Shown here one piece after another: positions 60,776-64,000 of a stretch of 64,000 bases of DNA (positions are counted from its first letter, which is position 1; each line of letters starts with the position of its first letter). The DNA comes from Streptomyces sp. DI166 (lineage in GTDB: Bacteria; Actinomycetota; Actinomycetes; Streptomycetales; Streptomycetaceae), in contig NZ_FLSP01000035.1 in assembly GCF_900091315.1 (NCBI RefSeq), forward strand, positions 1-64,000, in the 5' to 3' direction. A model generated the notes under the pieces. It was not told where the DNA came from, searched no databases, and worked only from the letters and a program-made list of their open reading frames with translations. Both the position numbers and the translations under genes were made by a program.

Positions 60776-62104
60776 TCAGCCCTTACGTCGGCGCGATCCA
60801 TGGGATGCCTTGCGACCGCCGTCGCGCTTGGCGGCGGATGCCGAACCGTCCGGCCACAGCTGCGGCTTGCGCTTGGCCGCGAGGTCCTCCGCCCAGCCGA
60901 ACCACACGATGCAGCCGAAGATCAGCAGCCAGGCGAAGACCAGGACCGGCCACGGGCTCTCCAACAGCCAGGAGAAGTGCATCCACATCACGTCAATGCC
61001 CCACAGCTGGTCCCACATCGTCGCCGCGGCGAGGATGCAGATGTTGTGCCACAGGTAGATCGTCACCGCTCGGGAATTGAGAAGCGTGATCAAGCGGTCC
61101 CAGCGGCGCAGGCGGCGCGGCCACTCGGACCACGAGGGGCTGAAGTGCAGCAGCAGCAGAACCGTGCCGAAGGACCAGAGGGCCTGGGCGAGGGGCATGC
61201 TGTCGAGGTCGTTGCCCTCCCCGAAGTCGTGGTTGGTGGCGTACCACAGGCCCAGCAGGGCGATCACCGGTGCCACGGACGGCACGATGTAACGCGGGAG
61301 ACGGCTCAGGACGCCCTCTTGATGGGCCATACCGAGGATCCAGCAGGCACCGAAGGTGCTGAAGTCGGTGAGGGCGGAGGGGAAACGCTCGCCCGGAAGG
61401 TCGAGGTAGCCCTGCTCCAGGACCACCGCCAGCACCAGAGGTGCAAGTACGGTCGCGGCGGGCGTCGCGCGCAGCAGCTTGAGGATGAACGGCGAGAGCA
61501 GGACGTACCAGAGGTAGGCCCGGATGTACCAGAGCGGTCCGGCGAAGTCGGCGGCCCAGTTCTCGCCGATGACACCGTGGATTCCGGGAAGGCCCTCGGC
61601 GTACGGCGGATCGCTCAGCGGAACGATCCAGTAGGCCAGGTGGATCCACCACCAGCCGGGGTGGTTGTCGGGGTCCGGGCCCCAGCCCTGGATCACCATG
61701 CCGGTGACGCCGACCGCGCCCAGCAGCCACAAGGGGGGCAGGAGCCGGCGCATGCGGCCCCTGATGACCTGTATCGCCGGACGCTTCAGGGAGCGCGCCA
61801 TGAGATTGCCGGCGAGGGCGAACATCACGCCCATGGAGGGGAAGACGAGCGGAAGCCACGCCCAGCCCATCAGGTGGTAGAGGACCACCCGGAACAGGGC
61901 GAGAGCACGGAGAAGATCGAAGTAGCGGTCGCGGACGGGTCCGCGGCGGGCCTTCTCCTCCGCCTTGTCGGCGGGCTTTGCCTCCTCGGACGGCGGCGTC
62001 ACGAGGACCGTCGTATCCACGGTGTGCTGCGCGGTCGGCGGCTGGCCGCCGGGCGTCGCCGAGGCCGACGGGAAGTCACCGGAGTAAGGGTTCATTGATG
62101 TCAC
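60776..62104 (-). CDS. matA: Membrane-bound acyltransferase family 3 (mat exopolysaccharide locus)
   Basis: A 442-residue integral membrane protein with an N-terminal cytosolic Pro/Thr-rich stretch. About ten transmembrane helices follow, starting at RYFDLLRALALFRVVLYHLM, where the His in YHLMGW is the acyltransferase-3 catalytic type. GTG 62104 overlaps the stop of the glycosyltransferase gene (GTGA); ATG 62095 is possible. It would O-acylate an exported polysaccharide. Linked genes in S. coelicolor/lividans (SCO2962/2963 by recall) are matAB, needed for a PNAG-like polymer and pellet formation. The matA/matB letters are my best recollection. Confidence 0.82.
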   Translation of the reverse strand: MTSMNPYSGDFPSASATPGGQPPTAQHTVDTTVLVTPPSEEAKPADKAEEKARRGPVRDRYFDLLRALALFRVVLYHLMGWAWLPLVFPSMGVMFALAGNLMARSLKRPAIQVIRGRMRRLLPPLWLLGAVGVTGMVIQGWGPDPDNHPGWWWIHLAYWIVPLSDPPYAEGLPGIHGVIGENWAADFAGPLWYIRAYLWYVLLSPFILKLLRATPAATVLAPLVLAVVLEQGYLDLPGERFPSALTDFSTFGACWILGMAHQEGVLSRLPRYIVPSVAPVIALLGLWYATNHDFGEGNDLDSMPLAQALWSFGTVLLLLHFSPSWSEWPRRLRRWDRLITLLNSRAVTIYLWHNICILAAATMWDQLWGIDVMWMHFSWLLESPWPVLVFAWLLIFGCIVWFGWAEDLAAKRKPQLWPDGSASAAKRDGGRKASHGSRRRKG

Positions 62105-64000
62105 CGGACCGGCCCCTCATTCACTACCTGCTGACCGAGCGCCGAATCCGGCACCGGTGCCCCGACCACACCCGTCCGCCGCAGCTTCTGCCACCGCAGT
62201 CGGCCGCCGGTCAGGGCGGTGATCCAGGACTGGAGGAGCACGACGTACATGAGTTGGCGGTACAGGATCTGCTGGAGCGGCAGGGAGATCAGGTGGACCA
62301 TCTTTTCCCGGTCGAGGCGGAAGGCGTAGGCGGCGCAGATCGCCTGGATGGCGAGGACGCCCAGCCAGGCCATGATCGTCTTCTCGGTGGGGCCGAAGAT
62401 CAGGCCGTAGAGGAGGAAGACGTCGATGAGCGGGGCCAGCAGCGGGGCCAGCACCATGAACAGGGAGACCAGGGGCAGGCCGACGCGGCCGAAGCGGCCG
62501 GAGGGGCCGCGCTCCACGATCGCCCTGCGGTGCTTCCAGATCGCCTGCATGGTGCCGTAGGACCAGCGGTAGCGCTGGGACCACAGCTGCTGCACGGTCT
62601 CCGGGGCCTCGGTCCAGGCGCGGGCGTTCTCCGCGTAGACCACGCGCCAGCCGTCGCGGTGCATCGCCATGGTGATGTCGGTGTCCTCGGCGAGCGTGTC
62701 GTCGCTCATGCCGCCGACCCGTTCCAGGGCCGTGCGCCGGAAGGCACCCACCGCGCCGGGGATGGTCGGCATGCAGCGCAGCATGTCGTACATCCGGCGG
62801 TCCAGGTTGAAGCCCATCACGTACTCGATGTGCTGCCAGGCACCGATGAGCGAGTCCCGGTTGCCGACCTTGGCGTTGCCCGCGACGGCGCCGACGCTCG
62901 GGTCGCCGAAGGGCTGCACGAGCTCACGGACGGTGGCCGGTTCGAAGACGGTGTCGCCGTCCATCATGACGACGATGTCGTACCGGGCGTTGGCCACACC
63001 GCGGTTGAGCGCGGCGGGCTTGCCCGCGTTGAGCTGGCGGATGACCCGGACGTTGGGCAGGTTCATCGCCTCGACGATGCGGGCGGTGCCGTCGGTGGAG
63101 CCGTCGTCGATGACGAGCACCTCGATCGGGTGCTCGCTCGCCATCAGGGAGCGGACGGTGTTCTCGATGCACTTGGCCTCGTTGTACGCGGGCACCAGCA
63201 CCGACACCGGTTCGGTGACCGGCGGTCCCCAGCGGAAGCGCCGCCTGCGCACCTTGCGGGCGTGCACGGCGGACAGCACCAGCATCAGCACGAACCGGCT
63301 GATGACCAGGAACCCGATGATCGACAGGCCGACCACCAGCACGGCGGTGATGTTGTCGGACGCCTGCACCAGGAAGACCCAGGCCTTGCCCTTCCACAGT
63401 TCGGCGCCGGTGACCTGGCTGTGCGCGCTGGGCGCGTCGAGGGCCTCGGTCAGGTTGTCGAACTCGTAGCCCCGCTCCTGCATCTGCGGCAGGAAGCGGT
63501 CCAGGGCCGCGACGGTCTGGCTGCGGTCGCCACCGGAGTCGTGCATCAGCACGATCGCGCCCTTGTTGCCCTTGGGCGTGGCCTTGCGGATGATCGCCTC
63601 GACGCCCGGCCTCTTCCAGTCCTCACTGTCGGTGTTGTTGACGACCGTGATGTAGCCGCGCGAGCCGATGTACTCGGTGACCGGCCAGGACTCGTTGTCC
63701 ATGGCGGCGGAGAACGAGGAGTACGGCGGCCGGAACAGCGAGGTGCGGATGCCGGCCGCGCCGGTGATGGCGAGCTGGTTCTGCGACAGCTCCCAGTCGA
63801 TGCGCTTCTTCGTCTGGTACGACAGGTCCGGGTGGTTGAAGGTGTGCAGGCCGATCTCGTGGCCCTCGGCCACCATCCGCTCGACCAGGTCCGGGTAGCG
63901 CGAGGCCATGGTGCCGGTGACGAAGAAGACGCCGTGCGCGTCGTGCTTCTTCAGTACGTCAAGGACCTTGGGGGTCCACTCGGGGTCGGGTCCGTCGTCG
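62101..64000 (-). CDS. matB: Bifunctional polysaccharide deacetylase / GT2 synthase, cut by right edge
   Basis: The frame is open to the window edge, so the N-terminus is missing (at least 632 residues here). The N-terminal part is a NodB deacetylase: metal Asp in DDGPDPEW at the edge, HTFNHPDL (His-x3-His) and RPPYSSF. Transmembrane helices follow, then a processive family 2 glycosyltransferase: VLVIDDGSTDGT, MMDGDTVF, AEDTDITMAM and QRYRWSYGT (QxxRW), then more helices. This fits a synthase that polymerises and de-N-acetylates a GlcNAc polymer. It is first in operon with the acyltransferase. Confidence 0.88.
   Translation of the reverse strand, partial: DDGPDPEWTPKVLDVLKKHDAHGVFFVTGTMASRYPDLVERMVAEGHEIGLHTFNHPDLSYQTKKRIDWELSQNQLAITGAAGIRTSLFRPPYSSFSAAMDNESWPVTEYIGSRGYITVVNNTDSEDWKRPGVEAIIRKATPKGNKGAIVLMHDSGGDRSQTVAALDRFLPQMQERGYEFDNLTEALDAPSAHSQVTGAELWKGKAWVFLVQASDNITAVLVVGLSIIGFLVISRFVLMLVLSAVHARKVRRRRFRWGPPVTEPVSVLVPAYNEAKCIENTVRSLMASEHPIEVLVIDDGSTDGTARIVEAMNLPNVRVIRQLNAGKPAALNRGVANARYDIVVMMDGDTVFEPATVRELVQPFGDPSVGAVAGNAKVGNRDSLIGAWQHIEYVMGFNLDRRMYDMLRCMPTIPGAVGAFRRTALERVGGMSDDTLAEDTDITMAMHRDGWRVVYAENARAWTEAPETVQQLWSQRYRWSYGTMQAIWKHRRAIVERGPSGRFGRVGLPLVSLFMVLAPLLAPLIDVFLLYGLIFGPTEKTIMAWLGVLAIQAICAAYAFRLDREKMVHLISLPLQQILYRQLMYVVLLQSWITALTGGRLRWQKLRRTGVVGAPVPDSALGQQVVNEGPVR

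Noticed and set aside
1..64000. CRISPR arrays, rRNA and tRNA genes
   Set aside because: No regularly spaced short repeats, and no T-loop-like GGTTCGAATCC sequence in a cloverleaf context, were found by eye.

Overview
The window is chromosomal DNA from a Streptomyces-type actinomycete. GC is very high with GC-rich third codon positions, GTG and TTG starts are frequent, and many neighbouring genes share 4-base GTGA/ATGA stop-start overlaps. Marker families of sporulating actinomycetes are present: an SsgA-like protein, an HU protein beside a malic enzyme, an ECF sigma/zinc anti-sigma pair, and NnaR/NarK. From memory, the order ssgG - FAD oxidase - TPR protein - hpd - Lrp ... murA - hup - malic enzyme - HelD helicase - rsuA - sigU ... 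nnaR - narK ... acyltransferase - deacetylase/glycosyltransferase matches S. coelicolor SCO2924 to SCO2963. Most of the window is therefore conserved core. This comparison is recall, not a search.

Left part (1-16.5 kb): a DUF2510 protein cut by the window edge, ssgG, a GlcD-type FAD oxidase, a membrane-anchored TPR protein, hpd divergent from an Lrp regulator, a four-gene OpuC-type osmoprotectant ABC transporter, a Lon-fold secreted protease, an IclR regulator, an SF2 helicase, a Fic/antitoxin pair whose toxin lacks the motif histidine, an MFS transporter and a SUKH-4 protein.

Middle part (16.5-40.3 kb): a three-subunit xanthine-dehydrogenase-like operon with an apparent frameshift near the start of its iron-sulphur subunit and a repeated gene junction that creates two overlapping mini-ORFs. 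Next comes a sugar ABC operon ending in a GH20 hexosaminidase, preceded by a good DasR-type operator. Then follow DUF3039, YqgE, murA, hup, malic enzyme, HelD helicase, rsuA/sigU, a CGNR protein, nnaR, narK and a proline/tyrosine-rich membrane protein.

Right part (40.5-60.7 kb) looks like an accessory island. It holds a WXG100-containing four-gene operon resembling a type VII secretion effector locus. It also has an asparagine-synthase-like plus methyltransferase operon divergent from a TPR protein that lacks the expected helix-turn-helix. Next are an intact IS1380-family element with a CTAA target duplication and a 2385-residue Sec-exported RHS protein with a HINT domain and papain-like toxin tip. 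Its probable immunity gene lies 9 bases downstream, and a divergent DNRLRE/FG-GAP surface protein follows. Core synteny resumes at 60.8 kb with an acyltransferase and a deacetylase/glycosyltransferase (mat-like exopolysaccharide genes), the latter cut by the right edge. No rRNA, tRNA or CRISPR array was recognised.
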